Part shown: positions 53,517-63,480 of the stretch, piece after piece
Layout: each line of letters starts with the position of its first letter
Numbering within the stretch: the stretch's first letter is position 1
DNA from: Pseudalkalibacillus hwajinpoensis
GTDB taxonomy: Bacteria > Bacillota > Bacilli > Bacillales > Guptibacillaceae
Direction of reading: 5' to 3'
Assembly: GCF_015234585.1 (NCBI RefSeq)
Contig: NZ_JADFCM010000010.1
Coordinates: 47,632-111,631 of the forward strand
Length of the DNA stretch: 64,000 nucleotides
Translations under genes and position numbers: made by a program
Notes under the pieces: model-generated
Seen by the model: the letters and a program-made list of their open reading frames with translations, nothing else
Databases searched by the model: none
What the model was told of the DNA's origin: nothing

Positions 53517-55322
53517 TTATTCTACCGTAACTGATTTAGCAAGGTTTCTTGGCTTATCTACGTCGCATTCTCTGTGTAGCGCTGCATAGTATGCAAGTAA
53601 TTGAAGCGGTACAACAGAAGCTAGCGGAGTAAGATGCTCATGTACTTCATCAAGGACGATGGTGTCGCCTTCTTCTTCAAGACCAGCAAGAGAAATAATG
53701 CATGGTGATGCCCCACGAGAAACGACTTCTTGTACGTTTGAACGGATGCTTCCATTTACGTGCTTCTGCGTAGCAAGAGCAATAACAGGAGTACCTTTCT
53801 CAATTAGAGCAATCGTACCGTGCTTCAATTCACCGCCAGCAAATCCTTCAGCTTGAATGTAAGAGATTTCTTTCAGCTTAAGAGCTCCTTCAAGACAAAC
53901 GTAGTAATCTACACCGCGACCAATAAAGAATGCATTACGCGTAACTGAAAGGAAGTTACGTGCAACTGTTTCGATCATTTCCTTCTGGTCAATCATGGAC
54001 TCCATCGCTGTTGCAACGATTCCAAGCTCCTGAATTGGGTTGAAATCAAGCTTAATGCCTTTTGCCTGAGCAGTATCGACAGCAAGTAGTGTTAGTACAG
54101 CCATTTGTGCAGTGTAGGCTTTTGTTGAAGCAACCGCAATTTCAGGGCCTGCATGTGTGTGCAGCGTATAGTCAGCCTCACGAGAAAGCGTTGATCCTGG
54201 AACATTCGTAATCGTAAGAGATTTAAATCCTTTTTTCTTCACGTTCACAAGTACGCCACGGCTATCTGCCGTTTCACCACTTTGTGAAATAAAGATAAAG
54301 AGTGGATTCTGTGAAACAAGCGGCATATTGTATAAGAACTCACTTGCGATGTGCACTTCAACAGGAACCTCAGCGATGTTCTCGATCAGCTGTTTACCAA
54401 CAAGGCCAGCATTGTAACTTGTGCCACACGCAATGATGTAAATACGATCCGTTTCTTTCATTGCTTCACGAATATCTTTATCAAGTTTGATGTTATCATT
54501 CTCATCTTTGTACTTTGTAATAATGTTACGAATCGCAAGCGGCTGTTCGTCAATTTCTTTAAGCATATAGTGAGGGTATGTTCCCTTTTCTATATCACTT
54601 GCGTCGATTTCAGCTGTGAATGGTTCGCGTTCCATTACTTTTCCACTCATATCTTTAATTGTGACAGAATCACGCTTCACAATCACTACTTCTTCATCCA
54701 TAAGCTCGATGAATTTACTTGTTACTTGAAGCATAGCCATTGAGTCACTTGCTACTACGTTGAAATCATCGCCGATTCCAACTAGAAGCGGACTCTTATT
54801 TTTCGCTACGTAGAGCGTTTCTGGATTATGATTGTCAATAAGTGCAAGTGCATATGAACCGTGAAGTTCATTCAATGTTTGATGGAAAGCATCTTCAACA
54901 GACATATTTTGATCTTCAACAAGAGTAGCAATAAGTTGAACAACTACTTCTGTATCTGTAGCACTTACGAAATTAACTTCGGATAAGAAGTCACGTTTGA
55001 TTTGTTGATAGTTTTCAATTACACCGTTGTGAACAAGCGTGAAGCGTTCAGTTGAGCTCTGATGTGGATGAGCATTTACCTGACTAGGTTCACCGTGTGT
55101 TGCCCAGCGTGTATGTCCAATACCTGCTGTCGCTTCCACACTTGTATCCACTTTTTTTCTAAGGTCAGCAATACGACCTTTTTCTTTAAAAAGGTGGAGT
55201 CCACCGTCATTAAGAAGCGCAATACCTGCTGAATCGTACCCTCTGTACTCAAGCTTCTCCAGACCTCGTAATAGAATTTCTTTAGCATCCTGATTTCCAA
55301 TATATCCAACAATACCGCACAT
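53517..55322 (-). CDS. glmS: Glucosamine-6-phosphate synthase
   Basis: About 601 residues. The start [10 protein letters not shown] gives the N-terminal nucleophile Cys of the glutamine amidotransferase domain after Met removal; it follows GGAGG by 8 nt, so the longer in-frame start is rejected. Two SIS sugar-isomerase domains follow ([17 protein letters not shown]), and the C terminus is the usual KSVTVE. It makes glucosamine-6-phosphate from fructose-6-phosphate and glutamine. The leader contains the glmS ribozyme. Confidence 0.97.
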   Translation of the reverse strand: MCGIVGYIGNQDAKEILLRGLEKLEYRGYDSAGIALLNDGGLHLFKEKGRIADLRKKVDTSVEATAGIGHTRWATHGEPSQVNAHPHQSSTERFTLVHNGVIENYQQIKRDFLSEVNFVSATDTEVVVQLIATLVEDQNMSVEDAFHQTLNELHGSYALALIDNHNPETLYVAKNKSPLLVGIGDDFNVVASDSMAMLQVTSKFIELMDEEVVIVKRDSVTIKDMSGKVMEREPFTAEIDASDIEKGTYPHYMLKEIDEQPLAIRNIITKYKDENDNIKLDKDIREAMKETDRIYIIACGTSYNAGLVGKQLIENIAEVPVEVHIASEFLYNMPLVSQNPLFIFISQSGETADSRGVLVNVKKKGFKSLTITNVPGSTLSREADYTLHTHAGPEIAVASTKAYTAQMAVLTLLAVDTAQAKGIKLDFNPIQELGIVATAMESMIDQKEMIETVARNFLSVTRNAFFIGRGVDYYVCLEGALKLKEISYIQAEGFAGGELKHGTIALIEKGTPVIALATQKHVNGSIRSNVQEVVSRGASPCIISLAGLEEEGDTIVLDEVHEHLTPLASVVPLQLLAYYAALHRECDVDKPRNLAKSVTVE

Positions 55323-55389
55323 GTAAAAGTCCTCCTTCAATTGAAGGAGCAGGCATACAACGGGGCAGACCTGCCCCTTCTTTTCCGAT

Positions 55390-55558
55390 TAATAGCTTTT
55401 TTGTCACCATAGTTTTGCTTTTGTTCAGAAAGTCACCTCTCTGTTTTTCACAAAACCATTCGATTGTGGTGGAGCAATCGAGAGGTATCCGCCGATGATC
55501 GATAAACCTCTTCCTCGTCAACTGTTTTCTACCGTTCGAAAACAGTCCAGGCGCTTTT
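55390..55558 (-). ncRNA. glmS ribozyme
   Basis: The minus strand carries AAAAGCGCCTGGACTG, then GTTGACGAGGA, GGTTTATCGA, TCGGCGGAT and ATCGAATGG in order, the conserved core of the glmS self-cleaving ribozyme. The cleavage site should lie between 55555 and 55554, before GCGCC. Glucosamine-6-phosphate acts as cofactor, and cleavage leads to decay of the glmS mRNA. The 3' limit is approximate. Confidence 0.92.
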
Positions 55559-55622
55559 ATATCAAAAGTAACCCAACTTCCCTCTCTTTCCCTTTTAGAA
55601 TAAAAACCAAACATACTTCTAT

Positions 55623-55650
55623 ATTATATCAATTGTAAAAAGCTGGTCAA
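55623..55650 (-). promoter_or_regulatory. Sigma-A promoter of glmS
   Basis: TTGACC (55645-55650), 16-nt spacer, TATAAT (55623-55628) on the minus strand, about 60 nt before the ribozyme cleavage site. Confidence 0.75.
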
Positions 55651-55749
55651 TTCTTTTTTCTAGAACAAATCGTTCTCGCTATAATTTGCTCTATTTTGAC
55701 TCATTTTAATGAGAAAATCACTTGTGAAAATTCCCCTATATATAAAAAT

Positions 55750-55784
55750 ATGCATGGGTAGCTTTTTCCGTGCTTCCCATGCAT
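55750..55784 (-). terminator. Terminator downstream of glmM
   Basis: ATGCATGGGAAGC and GCTACCCATGCAT pair with one mismatch, followed by ATTTTTATAT on the minus strand. Confidence 0.85.
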
Positions 55785-55815
55785 ACCTTTCGTACAAACT
55801 TTTCATTTTTGTCGA

Positions 55816-57159
55816 TTATGCTCCAAGTTCTTCTTTCACCATAGATACAACGCGATCGACGTACTCATCACATAGATCTTTTGTAGGGGCTTCAGCCATA
55901 ACGCGAACAAGAGGCTCCGTTCCAGATGGACGAACAAGAATACGCCCTTCTCCGTTCATGTCGCTTTCTACTTGCTGAATCGTTTCTTGAATTCGCTCGT
56001 TTGAATCTACCTTGTTTTTATCTGTCACCTTTACATTCACAAGAGATTGAGGGTATTTCTTCATTTCTCCAGCAAGCTCTGACAACGGTTTGTTTGTCAC
56101 TTGCATAATGTTAGCAAGCTGAAGTGCTGATAGCATACCATCACCTGTCGTAATATGATCAAGGAAAATAATATGTCCAGACTGCTCTCCGCCAAGGTTG
56201 TAACCTTCTTTACGCATTTCTTCCATCACATAACGATCGCCTACCTTAGTTTGAAGCGATGTGACACCTGACTCTTCCATCCCTTTATGGAATCCAAGAT
56301 TGCTCATAACAGTTGAAACGACCGTATCATGACGTAAACGCTTTTGATCTTTCATGAATTTAGCGCAGATAAACATAATCTGATCGCCATCTACAATATC
56401 TCCATTTTCGTCAACGGCGATAAGGCGGTCTCCATCTCCATCAAATGCAAAGCCTACGTTGGCATTCTTTTCTTTCACAAATTCAGCCAGTGTTTCTGGA
56501 TGCGTCGATCCGACACCGTCGTTAATATTTGTTCCAGTAGGATTTGTACCTATAGTGGAAATATCAGCTTCAAGATCAGCGAATAAATGAGCTGCAAGCG
56601 AAGACGTTGCACCATGTGCACAGTCGAGCGCAATGTGAAGTCCAGAGAAATCTTCATCAATTGTTTGTTTCAAATACTGAAGGTACTTCTGACAACCTTC
56701 GAAGTAATCACTAACGATACCTAGATCAGCACCTGTAGGACGTGGTACAAGATCCTCATCACTATCAATAAGCGCTTCAATTTCTTCTTCTTGAACATCT
56801 AAAAGCTTAAAGCCGTCCGGGCCAAAAAACTTAATTCCGTTATCCCCAACTGGATTGTGGGAAGCAGAAATCATTACTCCCGCTTGAGCACTTAGTGCCT
56901 TCGTTAAATGAGCAACTCCTGGCGTAGAAATGACACCAAGACGCATTACTTCAGCCCCAATAGAAAGAAGACCGGCAACTAGCGCCCCTTCAAGCATATA
57001 TCCAGAAATACGCGTATCGCGTCCGATTAAAATCTTAGGTTTCTCGGTCTCTTTCGTTAAGACATAACCACCGAGACGGCCCAGTTTAAATGCAAGTTCT
57101 GGGGTAAGCTCTGTATTAGCTATCCCTCTTACACCGTCAGTACCAAAATATTTACCCAT
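55816..57159 (-). CDS. glmM: Phosphoglucosamine mutase
   Basis: A 447-residue alpha-D-phosphohexomutase. The phosphoserine is in [15 protein letters not shown] (near residue 100), the Mg loop is [12 protein letters not shown] and the C-terminal phosphate loop is [13 protein letters not shown]. It converts glucosamine-6-phosphate to the 1-phosphate for UDP-GlcNAc. In B. subtilis GlmM also binds and inhibits CdaA, encoded two genes upstream here too. Confidence 0.97.
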   Translation of the reverse strand: MGKYFGTDGVRGIANTELTPELAFKLGRLGGYVLTKETEKPKILIGRDTRISGYMLEGALVAGLLSIGAEVMRLGVISTPGVAHLTKALSAQAGVMISASHNPVGDNGIKFFGPDGFKLLDVQEEEIEALIDSDEDLVPRPTGADLGIVSDYFEGCQKYLQYLKQTIDEDFSGLHIALDCAHGATSSLAAHLFADLEADISTIGTNPTGTNINDGVGSTHPETLAEFVKEKNANVGFAFDGDGDRLIAVDENGDIVDGDQIMFICAKFMKDQKRLRHDTVVSTVMSNLGFHKGMEESGVTSLQTKVGDRYVMEEMRKEGYNLGGEQSGHIIFLDHITTGDGMLSALQLANIMQVTNKPLSELAGEMKKYPQSLVNVKVTDKNKVDSNERIQETIQQVESDMNGEGRILVRPSGTEPLVRVMAEAPTKDLCDEYVDRVVSMVKEELGA

Positions 57160-57198
57160 CGTTATACTCTCTCCTTTATTATCGCGCAGTTCCCACTA

Positions 57199-58437
57199 TT
57201 AAGAAGGACTATTCTCTATTTGCAGCGTTACCTTCTTGGATGAACCAGACCAGCGTACATAAGACGGTCCGTTCCATTGTAATTCTAGTTCATGTTCTCC
57301 CTCGGAAAGACCACTTGCATCAATATAAGCCTGAAAATCATCATTCTGAATATTTTCAAGCACGCTAGATACACCATAAATCTTCATATCCGTAGATCCC
57401 GTTTCAGGTTCTGAAATATTTGCTGTTAACCCATCAGATACTCCAGTTACTTTAATTGGTACATCTTCAAATGCTTTTTCATCTTCTTTACCAACTTTAA
57501 TTTTTGCTTCAACCGTTTCTGGATCTACTTTTTTCATTCCATCCGGAACTGGTACATCAAGCTCAACCGTTGTATCCTTTGTTATTTTTGATAGATCAAG
57601 TGGAATACCGTCCAGAAACTCTAGTTTGCCAAGTTCCTCTTCAGGACCAAAGACAGAAACCTCCGAAGGTTCAAGATCAATTGATGAGATACTAACACCG
57701 TCAGGAAGCTTTCCTTTTTGATCGAGTTTAATTGGCACCTTTTTGTAAGGGGCAGTAATTGGTACTTTTACATCAACTACGGCAGGATCGATCGATACCC
57801 CCTGTATTTCTTCCATATTCGCATCATACACATTTAGTGTTATTCTTTCATTAACTTCTTCTTTTGCACCGCTCACATTTACATAGCCTCTAACAAATGC
57901 AATTTGTTCAAGCTTTGAATTTGCGCCAGTAACTGTAACGGTTTTAGGTGAAACGATCGGTTCTTCTGTCGCATACCCTTCCGGAAGCTCATCTTCCTTC
58001 AACAAGTTGATTCCAGCTTGAAAAGTACTCGATTTTTTCTCTTCAATCGTCACAGAAACTCTTACTGGATCAATCGCGACATCTACATTTTCAGGAAAAT
58101 CTCTGTGTTTTACGGTAACGAGATGTTGACCTGGTGTTAGATTTCGCAAATCGACATAGACTTCTTTATTCGTTAACTTTGATAGCATTAAACCATCTGT
58201 GCGGCCTTCAACAATGACATCTACTGTTTCAGGTAAATCAGAAACCACTACGCTATCTTCATCGTATAGCACTTCAAGCTCCATATCTGGTAAACGTTCT
58301 GTTTCTGTTTGTTGAGTAAGTAATCCATTAGGATCAGTAGTAGACCCATCAGGCATCGCAACAATCGTGTAAAGCATGAGAGCGAGAAGAAAAGAGATGA
58401 TTTTGACAAACCAGTTGCTCGTTAACAATTTGTCCAT
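57199..58437 (-). CDS. cdaR: CdaR (YbbR), regulator of CdaA
   Basis: About 412 residues: one N-terminal membrane helix (WFVKIISFLLALMLYTIV) and four extracellular YbbR domains with the repeating VSVTIE/VDVKV-type strands. It modulates diadenylate cyclase CdaA. Its ATG overlaps the cdaA stop by 1 nt (TAATG) and follows GGAGGGGG by 8 nt; a longer start is not needed. Confidence 0.95.
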   Translation of the reverse strand: MDKLLTSNWFVKIISFLLALMLYTIVAMPDGSTTDPNGLLTQQTETERLPDMELEVLYDEDSVVVSDLPETVDVIVEGRTDGLMLSKLTNKEVYVDLRNLTPGQHLVTVKHRDFPENVDVAIDPVRVSVTIEEKKSSTFQAGINLLKEDELPEGYATEEPIVSPKTVTVTGANSKLEQIAFVRGYVNVSGAKEEVNERITLNVYDANMEEIQGVSIDPAVVDVKVPITAPYKKVPIKLDQKGKLPDGVSISSIDLEPSEVSVFGPEEELGKLEFLDGIPLDLSKITKDTTVELDVPVPDGMKKVDPETVEAKIKVGKEDEKAFEDVPIKVTGVSDGLTANISEPETGSTDMKIYGVSSVLENIQNDDFQAYIDASGLSEGEHELELQWNGPSYVRWSGSSKKVTLQIENSPS

Positions 58438-59258
58438 TACTTTTTCCCCCTCCAATTACTAAAGCGGTTGGAAGTCTCAGTCTTAGACACAGAAGGATTT
58501 AGCTCAGCATTCAGAAGATCACGTAATACCTCTTCAGATAAATTTCGATGAAGTTCTCCGTTCTTTGTCAGGGAAATACTCCCTGTTTCTTCAGATACAA
58601 TGAGTGTTAGGCTATCTGTTACTTCACTTATTCCAAGAGCAGCTCTGTGCCTTGTACCGAGTTCCTTCGAAATAAAAGGACTCTCAGAAAGTGGCAAATA
58701 ACATGCTGCAGCTAATATTTCATCCTTCTTTAGAATAACCGCTCCATCATGAAGCGGAGTATTCGGAATGAACACATTAATTAAAAGTTCAGAAGTTAAT
58801 TTTGCATTCATGGGAATACCGGTCTCTACATAGTCATTGAGACCTGTTTCCCGCTCAATGGATATTAATGCGCCAATTCTTCTCTTACCCATATAGGATG
58901 AAGACTTAATAATGGCTTCCACCATTTTATTCGTCTCTTCCTCTTCAACAGCGGAGCGAGCAAACAATCGACCGCGTCCTAACTGCTCAAGTGCTCTTCG
59001 AAGCTCAGGTTGAAAAATAATAATGATGGCAAGCAGTCCATAAAGAACGACCCGCTCTAGAATCCAATGTAGCGTGTTCAGTTCGAAAAAACTACTTAAG
59101 AACCATGCGGCAATAATGACCGTAATTCCCTTAAGTAACTGAACAGCCTTCGTGCCGCGAATAAGCATAATAATTTTATATATCACATACGTAACGAGCA
59201 AAATATCAATAATCTCAGTTATGTAATCAAGTACATTTACATTTCCAACAGGCAGCAC
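58437..59258 (-). CDS. cdaA: CdaA, membrane diadenylate cyclase
   Basis: A 273-residue enzyme with three N-terminal membrane helices (to about residue 80) and a DAC domain. The catalytic motifs HDGAVIL and TRHRAALGISE are intact. It makes c-di-AMP, which controls potassium and cell-wall homeostasis. The cdaA-cdaR-glmM order is the conserved Firmicute module. Confidence 0.97.
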   Translation of the reverse strand: MLPVGNVNVLDYITEIIDILLVTYVIYKIIMLIRGTKAVQLLKGITVIIAAWFLSSFFELNTLHWILERVVLYGLLAIIIIFQPELRRALEQLGRGRLFARSAVEEEETNKMVEAIIKSSSYMGKRRIGALISIERETGLNDYVETGIPMNAKLTSELLINVFIPNTPLHDGAVILKKDEILAAACYLPLSESPFISKELGTRHRAALGISEVTDSLTLIVSEETGSISLTKNGELHRNLSEEVLRDLLNAELNPSVSKTETSNRFSNWRGKK

Positions 59259-59470
59259 GGCTCTTCCTCCAAACGTATTGTATTTAGCCTGAAGTTCACT
59301 TCTAGTGCATTGCTAAAATACATTTGTAACTTTTTAATTATATCATATTTTTGACAACTTCAAAAAAAGCACATCTCTTTTATTATGAAGTTTCATATAA
59401 TTAGTTACTCTGTGATCAGATGTTGAGTTGGGGGAAAAAAATCATTTTTAATTACAGCAATGATACACAA

Positions 59471-59500
59471 AAATAAACCGCCCTATTGGACGGTTTATTT
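59471..59500 (-). terminator. Terminator downstream of rsiW
   Basis: AAATAAACCG and CGGTTTATTT arms around CCCTATTGGA, at the rsiW stop codon. Confidence 0.8.
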
Positions 59501-60124
59501 CTGCTCATCATTTGTAAATACACTACCTATATCTTGAAAAAGGTGTTTCAACTGAAACCACGTCCAGTCAAGAATATGATCCACCTCTTCTATTTCACCA
59601 GTTACCTGTCCAGCTGAGGCCATATACTGTTCTCCATTGATCACAAGAACATCACCTTTAACCTGTCCTTCAATTTCAAGATTACGGTTTTTCACTGTTA
59701 GATCTCCTTCAATGACTTCACCTTCAGGAACAATAACCGTATTCGTCTCCTGGTCAAATCTTAAATTACCAGAGAGCGCAGATAATTGATCCTCACTCGT
59801 CCATGATGAGTAAACAGATCCTGCCATTAATACTAAGAATAAAATCGCAGCTGTTACGAATGGATGAGATTTCATCCATCGTTTCATCCAGACCGTGCGT
59901 TTCTCTTGTGGTAGCTGTTGCATTACCTTTGATGTAAAACCATCGGGTGCCTTCATAGAAGGTGAGCTGAGGAGAAAAGATTCCGTTTTCTTCAGTTCTT
60001 CATAATGCTCTTTGCAATCATGACATGTCTTCAGATGATCAAATAGCTCTTTACGCTGTTGATCTGTAGCTTCTTCATCAAGTACATCATGCATAATCAC
60101 AACTATTTCTGCAGGGCATTTCAT
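59495..60124 (-). CDS. rsiW: RsiW, anti-sigma-W factor
   Basis: A 209-residue single-pass protein. The cytoplasmic zinc anti-sigma (ZAS) motif is H-x3-C-x2-C in HLKTCHDCKEH; the membrane helix (AAILFLVLMAGSVYS) is near residue 95-110; the outer domain has beta-solenoid-like VEGDLTVKNRNLEIEGQVKGD. Envelope stress triggers its proteolysis in B. subtilis. It starts 16 nt after sigW. Confidence 0.95.
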   Translation of the reverse strand: MKCPAEIVVIMHDVLDEEATDQQRKELFDHLKTCHDCKEHYEELKKTESFLLSSPSMKAPDGFTSKVMQQLPQEKRTVWMKRWMKSHPFVTAAILFLVLMAGSVYSSWTSEDQLSALSGNLRFDQETNTVIVPEGEVIEGDLTVKNRNLEIEGQVKGDVLVINGEQYMASAGQVTGEIEEVDHILDWTWFQLKHLFQDIGSVFTNDEQK

Positions 60125-60140
60125 AGCTTCTCCCCCTTTC

Positions 60141-60704
60141 TTACTGCTCTCGAAGCTTCTTTCTAAGCGCTTCTCTACCCCGATGTATTCGGGTTTTGAC
60201 CGTTCCTACTGGTAAATCCAGAATTTCACTGATTTCCTTTAGCGATAACTCCTGGATATACTTTAATGTTATAGCACTTCGATACTTAGCTGGCAAACTC
60301 AGAATAGCTTGATGTATCCCATCCTGTGCCTCTAACGATACAACTTCATCATCAGGTAATGGTTCATCTGTCGACACTTGAGAATACATTGTCAGACCTT
60401 CCGTGCCCGAAATTTCAGCATCGAGGTAATAATCCGGCTTTTTCTTTCGCATACGATCAATCGATAAGTTCGTAGCTATACGATATAACCAGGTAGAGAA
60501 TTTCCGATCAATCTGATAGCGATCAATGTTCGTATAAGCACGAATGAATGCCTCCTGAGCCACATCCTCAGCTTCCTGCCTGTTACCAAGCATTCGGTAT
60601 GTCAAAGCAAAGACTCGATCTTTATAGAGCTCTACTAACTCCCCAAATGCATTATGGTCCCCTTTTCTTACTTTCAACACGATTCTTTTTACGATTGCAT
60701 CCAT
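60141..60704 (-). CDS. sigW: Sigma factor SigW (ECF, envelope stress)
   Basis: A 187-residue ECF sigma factor. Region 2 has YRMLGNRQEAEDVAQEAF and FSTWLYRIATNLSIDRMRKK; region 4 ends LSLKEISEILDLPVGTVKTR. Length and sequence match B. subtilis SigW (187). It is followed by rsiW and preceded by its own type of promoter. Confidence 0.97.
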   Translation of the reverse strand: MDAIVKRIVLKVRKGDHNAFGELVELYKDRVFALTYRMLGNRQEAEDVAQEAFIRAYTNIDRYQIDRKFSTWLYRIATNLSIDRMRKKKPDYYLDAEISGTEGLTMYSQVSTDEPLPDDEVVSLEAQDGIHQAILSLPAKYRSAITLKYIQELSLKEISEILDLPVGTVKTRIHRGREALRKKLREQ

Positions 60705-60741
60705 TTTTTCAACCCCCGCTGATTCCTGCGGCTATTATAGT

Positions 60742-60767
60742 TACGTATCAGGAAAAACAAAGTTTCA
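60742..60767 (-). promoter_or_regulatory. Sigma-W autoregulatory promoter
   Basis: TGAAAC (60762-60767), exactly 16 nt, then CGTA (60742-60745) on the minus strand: a perfect sigma-W consensus upstream of sigW. Confidence 0.92.
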
Positions 60768-60920
60768 CTTTTTCTAAAAAAATATTTTCTTATCTTTCCC
60801 TATTCTATCACGTTTGAATTACTGTTTTTAATGAAAATACATAATTTTCTAGTGAAAATAGTTTATTCTTTTAATATATAGGGTATAAGGCTATAAATTA
60901 TTGAGAGGGTGGTTCGGCTC

Positions 60921-61133
60921 ATGGAAAGGTTGAATCGTAAAATAAGCTTTCAAATAAAAAGCGAGAAAGATCATCTCCTTCAAGAAATTGAGGCTTCCCG
61001 CAATAAAATGAATCTATTAGCAAGAAACAAACCACTTAGTTCTTCCGAGATAATTGAAATTAGCACTTATCTGGACTATCTATTAAACGAATATGATCAA
61101 TGTCGAAATAAAAAAACAGCGGCTTTATCTTAA
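60921..61133 (+). CDS. Spo0E-like aspartyl-phosphate phosphatase
   Basis: A 70-residue helical hairpin protein with the Spo0E motif pattern: IEASRNKMN in the first helix and STYLDYLLNEY in the second (the usual S-x2-LD-x-L-x2-Y). Spo0E-type proteins dephosphorylate Spo0A-P and delay sporulation. The ATG at 60921 follows GAGGGTGG; a GTG four codons upstream is the alternative. It supports an endospore-forming host. Confidence 0.82.
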   Translation: MERLNRKISFQIKSEKDHLLQEIEASRNKMNLLARNKPLSSSEIIEISTYLDYLLNEYDQCRNKKTAALS

Positions 61134-61146
61134 GATAAAGTCGCTG
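61117..61146. terminator. Bidirectional terminator
   Basis: CAGCGGCTTTATC and GATAAAGTCGCTG pair (one G-T) around TTAA, between the Spo0E-like gene and the convergent arginase gene. Confidence 0.85.
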
Positions 61147-61155
61147 CCTTTATGT

Positions 61156-62058
61156 CTATTTTAATTTTTCCCCAAATAAAGATCCCATTAAAGCGACGGC
61201 AACAGTAGCCGTTTTATTTTTCTCGTCTAAAATAGGATTTACTTCAACGAATTCTGCAGAAGTTAAAATGTTTGACTCTGCTAGCATTTCCATCGCAAGA
61301 TGACTCTCACGATAGCTAATTCCTCCAAGTACTGGCGTACCTACTCCAGGAGCATCGTGCGGATCAAGTCCATCAAGATCAAGACTTAAATGCACCCCAT
61401 CAGTGTCTTTCGATACATACTCGATAGCCTCTTCCATTACTTGCGTCATACCCATACGGTCAACTTCATGCATCGTATATACTTTAATACCTTTTTCTTT
61501 AATCAGTTTACGCTCACCATCATCAAGAGAACGCGCTCCGATAATCACAATGTTTTCTGGTTTAATTTTAGGTGAATATCCCGAAATGCTAGTTAAAGAC
61601 TCATCACCAATGCCAAGACTAACTGCAAGTGGCATTCCATGAATATTTCCAGATGGTGAAGTTTCAGAGTTATTTAAATCACCATGCGCATCGTACCAAA
61701 TAACGCCTAAATTCTCATAATTACGTGCTACACCGGCAAGAGTGCCAATAGCAATACTATGATCTCCACCAAACACTAGTGGAAAACGCTTTCGATTAAT
61801 CACTTCATTTACAACATTTGAAAGCTTTTCGCTAGCATCAGCAACTTCTTTCAAATTTTTAAGTTGATGATCCTGTTCTTCTGGACGCTTTTCTGGCCTT
61901 CCAATTTCAATATCCCCAAGATCTTCAATATCGTAATTCAAATTTGATAACCGTTCTACAATTCCAGCATATCTGATCGCACTTGGACCCATGTCTACCC
62001 CGCGTCTCATTTGGCCAAGATCCATTGGTACTCCTATAATCGAAAGTTTATTATTCAT
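61156..62058 (-). CDS. rocF: Arginase
   Basis: A 300-residue ureohydrolase. Manganese ligands are in GGDHSIAIG, WYDAHGDLN and SLDLDGLDPHDAP; the C terminus has SAEFVEVNPILD. It cleaves arginine to ornithine and urea. Length and start (MNNKLSIIGVPMDLGQ) match Bacillus RocF. It lies alone upstream of sigW, and an ARG box is found before it. Confidence 0.96.
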   Translation of the reverse strand: MNNKLSIIGVPMDLGQMRRGVDMGPSAIRYAGIVERLSNLNYDIEDLGDIEIGRPEKRPEEQDHQLKNLKEVADASEKLSNVVNEVINRKRFPLVFGGDHSIAIGTLAGVARNYENLGVIWYDAHGDLNNSETSPSGNIHGMPLAVSLGIGDESLTSISGYSPKIKPENIVIIGARSLDDGERKLIKEKGIKVYTMHEVDRMGMTQVMEEAIEYVSKDTDGVHLSLDLDGLDPHDAPGVGTPVLGGISYRESHLAMEMLAESNILTSAEFVEVNPILDEKNKTATVAVALMGSLFGEKLK

Positions 62059-62132
62059 TATGTAGCCTCCTCGTATCCTAGTCTAGCTCTATTCTACCCA
62101 TATTCCAGTAAATGACTCAACCTGACATAAAA

Positions 62133-62150
62133 TACGAATAAATATTCATA
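62133..62150. promoter_or_regulatory. ARG box (AhrC/ArgR site) upstream of arginase
   Basis: On the minus strand TATGAATATTTATTCGTA matches the 18-nt ArgR consensus WNTGAATWWWWATTCANW at all but one position, 75 nt before the arginase ATG. In B. subtilis AhrC activates arginine-catabolic genes. Confidence 0.7.
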
Positions 62151-62316
62151 CAATTACGTAAATTGATGTTCTTTACGGATAAATATAAGGAACAGTAGCG
62201 TGGCCGTGGAGGATCTGAATCATATATCATCTGCAAGGAGCATTAGAAATAGAAAAGTTTCCTACTTAAAATGATTTTATGACATAAAAAAAACCCTAAA
62301 CATTGTTTAAGGAAAA

Positions 62317-62392
62317 TGGTGGAGCCTAGCGGGATCGAACCGCTGACCTCCTGCGTGCAAGGCAGGCGCTCTCCCAGCTGAGCTAAGGCCCC
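62317..62392 (-). tRNA. tRNA-Ala (anticodon TGC)
   Basis: 76 nt with encoded CCA. Acceptor GGGGCCT pairs with AGGCTCC; anticodon loop CTTGCAC on a CCTGC/GCAGG stem; TTCGATC T-loop. Confidence 0.97.
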
Positions 62393-62395
62393 ATT

Positions 62396-62469
62396 TGGAG
62401 CGGGTGATGGGGATCGAACCCACGACATCAGCTTGGAAGGCTGAGGTTTTACCACTAAACTACACCCGC
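62396..62469 (-). tRNA. tRNA-Gly (anticodon TCC)
   Basis: 74 nt with encoded CCA. Acceptor GCGGGTG/CACCCGC; anticodon loop CTTCCAA. Confidence 0.97.
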
Positions 62470-62479
62470 ATATAAAGTT

Positions 62480-62554
62480 TGGAGCGGAAGACGGGATTCG
62501 AACCCGCGACCCCCACCTTGGCAAGGTGATGTTCTACCACTGAACTACTTCCGC
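62480..62554 (-). tRNA. tRNA-Gly (anticodon GCC)
   Basis: 75 nt with encoded CCA. Acceptor GCGGAAG/CTTCCGC; anticodon loop TTGCCAA. Confidence 0.97.
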
Positions 62555-62557
62555 ATA

Positions 62558-62633
62558 TGGTGAGCCATGAAGGACTCGAACCTTCGACCCTCTGATTAAA
62601 AGTCAGATGCTCTACCAACTGAGCTAATGGCTC
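62558..62633 (-). tRNA. tRNA-Lys (anticodon TTT)
   Basis: 76 nt with encoded CCA. Acceptor GAGCCAT/ATGGCTC; anticodon loop CTTTTAA. Confidence 0.97.
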
Positions 62634-62637
62634 TTAC

Positions 62638-62722
62638 TGGTGGAGGGGGACGGATTCGAACCGCCGAACCCTGAGGGAGCGGATTTACAGTCCGCCGCGT
62701 TTAGCCACTTCGCTACCCCTCC
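62638..62722 (-). tRNA. tRNA-Tyr (anticodon GTA)
   Basis: 85 nt with encoded CCA and a long variable arm (class II), as expected for bacterial tRNA-Tyr. Acceptor GGAGGGG; anticodon loop CTGTAAA. Confidence 0.97.
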
Positions 62723-62733
62723 ACTGGAAAAAA

Positions 62734-62809
62734 TGGTGCCGGCCAGAGGACTTGAACCCCCAACCTACTGATTACAAATCAGTTGCTCTACCAATTGAGC
62801 TAGGCCGGC
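62734..62809 (-). tRNA. tRNA-Thr (anticodon TGT)
   Basis: 76 nt with encoded CCA. Acceptor GCCGGCC/GGCCGGC; anticodon loop TTTGTAA. Confidence 0.97.
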
Positions 62810-62887
62810 AAAATATATAGTACTTACAAATAAAAAAGAGTGCACTCTACTGAGTACTCCTGAAGGTAAAGCATTTATTAAGAAAAA

Positions 62888-62963
62888 TGGTGGAGGATGA
62901 CGGGCTCGAACCGCCGACCCTCTGCTTGTAAGGCAGATGCTCTCCCAGCTGAGCTAATCCTCC
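62888..62963 (-). tRNA. tRNA-Val (anticodon TAC)
   Basis: 76 nt with encoded CCA. Acceptor GGAGGAT/ATCCTCC; anticodon loop CTTACAA. Confidence 0.97.
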
Positions 62964-62985
62964 ACAGAGTATAGATAAATTAAAT

Positions 62986-63060
62986 TGGTGACCCGTACGG
63001 GATTCGAACCCGTGTTACCGCCGTGAAAGGGCGGTGTCTTAACCGCTTGACCAACGGGCC
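62986..63060 (-). tRNA. tRNA-Glu (anticodon TTC)
   Basis: 75 nt with encoded CCA. Acceptor GGCCCGT/ACGGGTC; anticodon loop CTTTCAC. Confidence 0.97.
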
Positions 63061-63066
63061 ATGTCC

Positions 63067-63142
<76 letters not shown>

Positions 63143-63146
63143 ATAA

Positions 63147-63221
63147 TGGCTCCACAGGTAGGATTCGAACCTACGACCGATCGGTTAACAGCCGATTGCT
63201 CTACCACTGAGCTACTGTGGA
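63147..63221 (-). tRNA. tRNA-Asn (anticodon GTT)
   Basis: 75 nt with encoded CCA. Acceptor TCCACAG/CTGTGGA; anticodon loop CTGTTAA. First tRNA after 5S rRNA. Confidence 0.97.
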
Positions 63222-63231
63222 ATATTGGTCA

Positions 63232-63349
<118 letters not shown>

Positions 63350-63480
63350 TAATCAAAGGTTGTTCCACTAGAAAGTGTTTAACCAAGGACAAGATATATC
63401 TTACTATATTTCTTTGTAAAGATCAAGAAAAATTTTCATTCCTTGAAAACTAGATAGCACTCGCAACGTTTTCCAATTTA

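Noticed and set aside
62243..62524. 93-codon frame across tRNA genes
   Set aside because: Composed of tRNA-Gly and tRNA-Ala sequence translated by chance.
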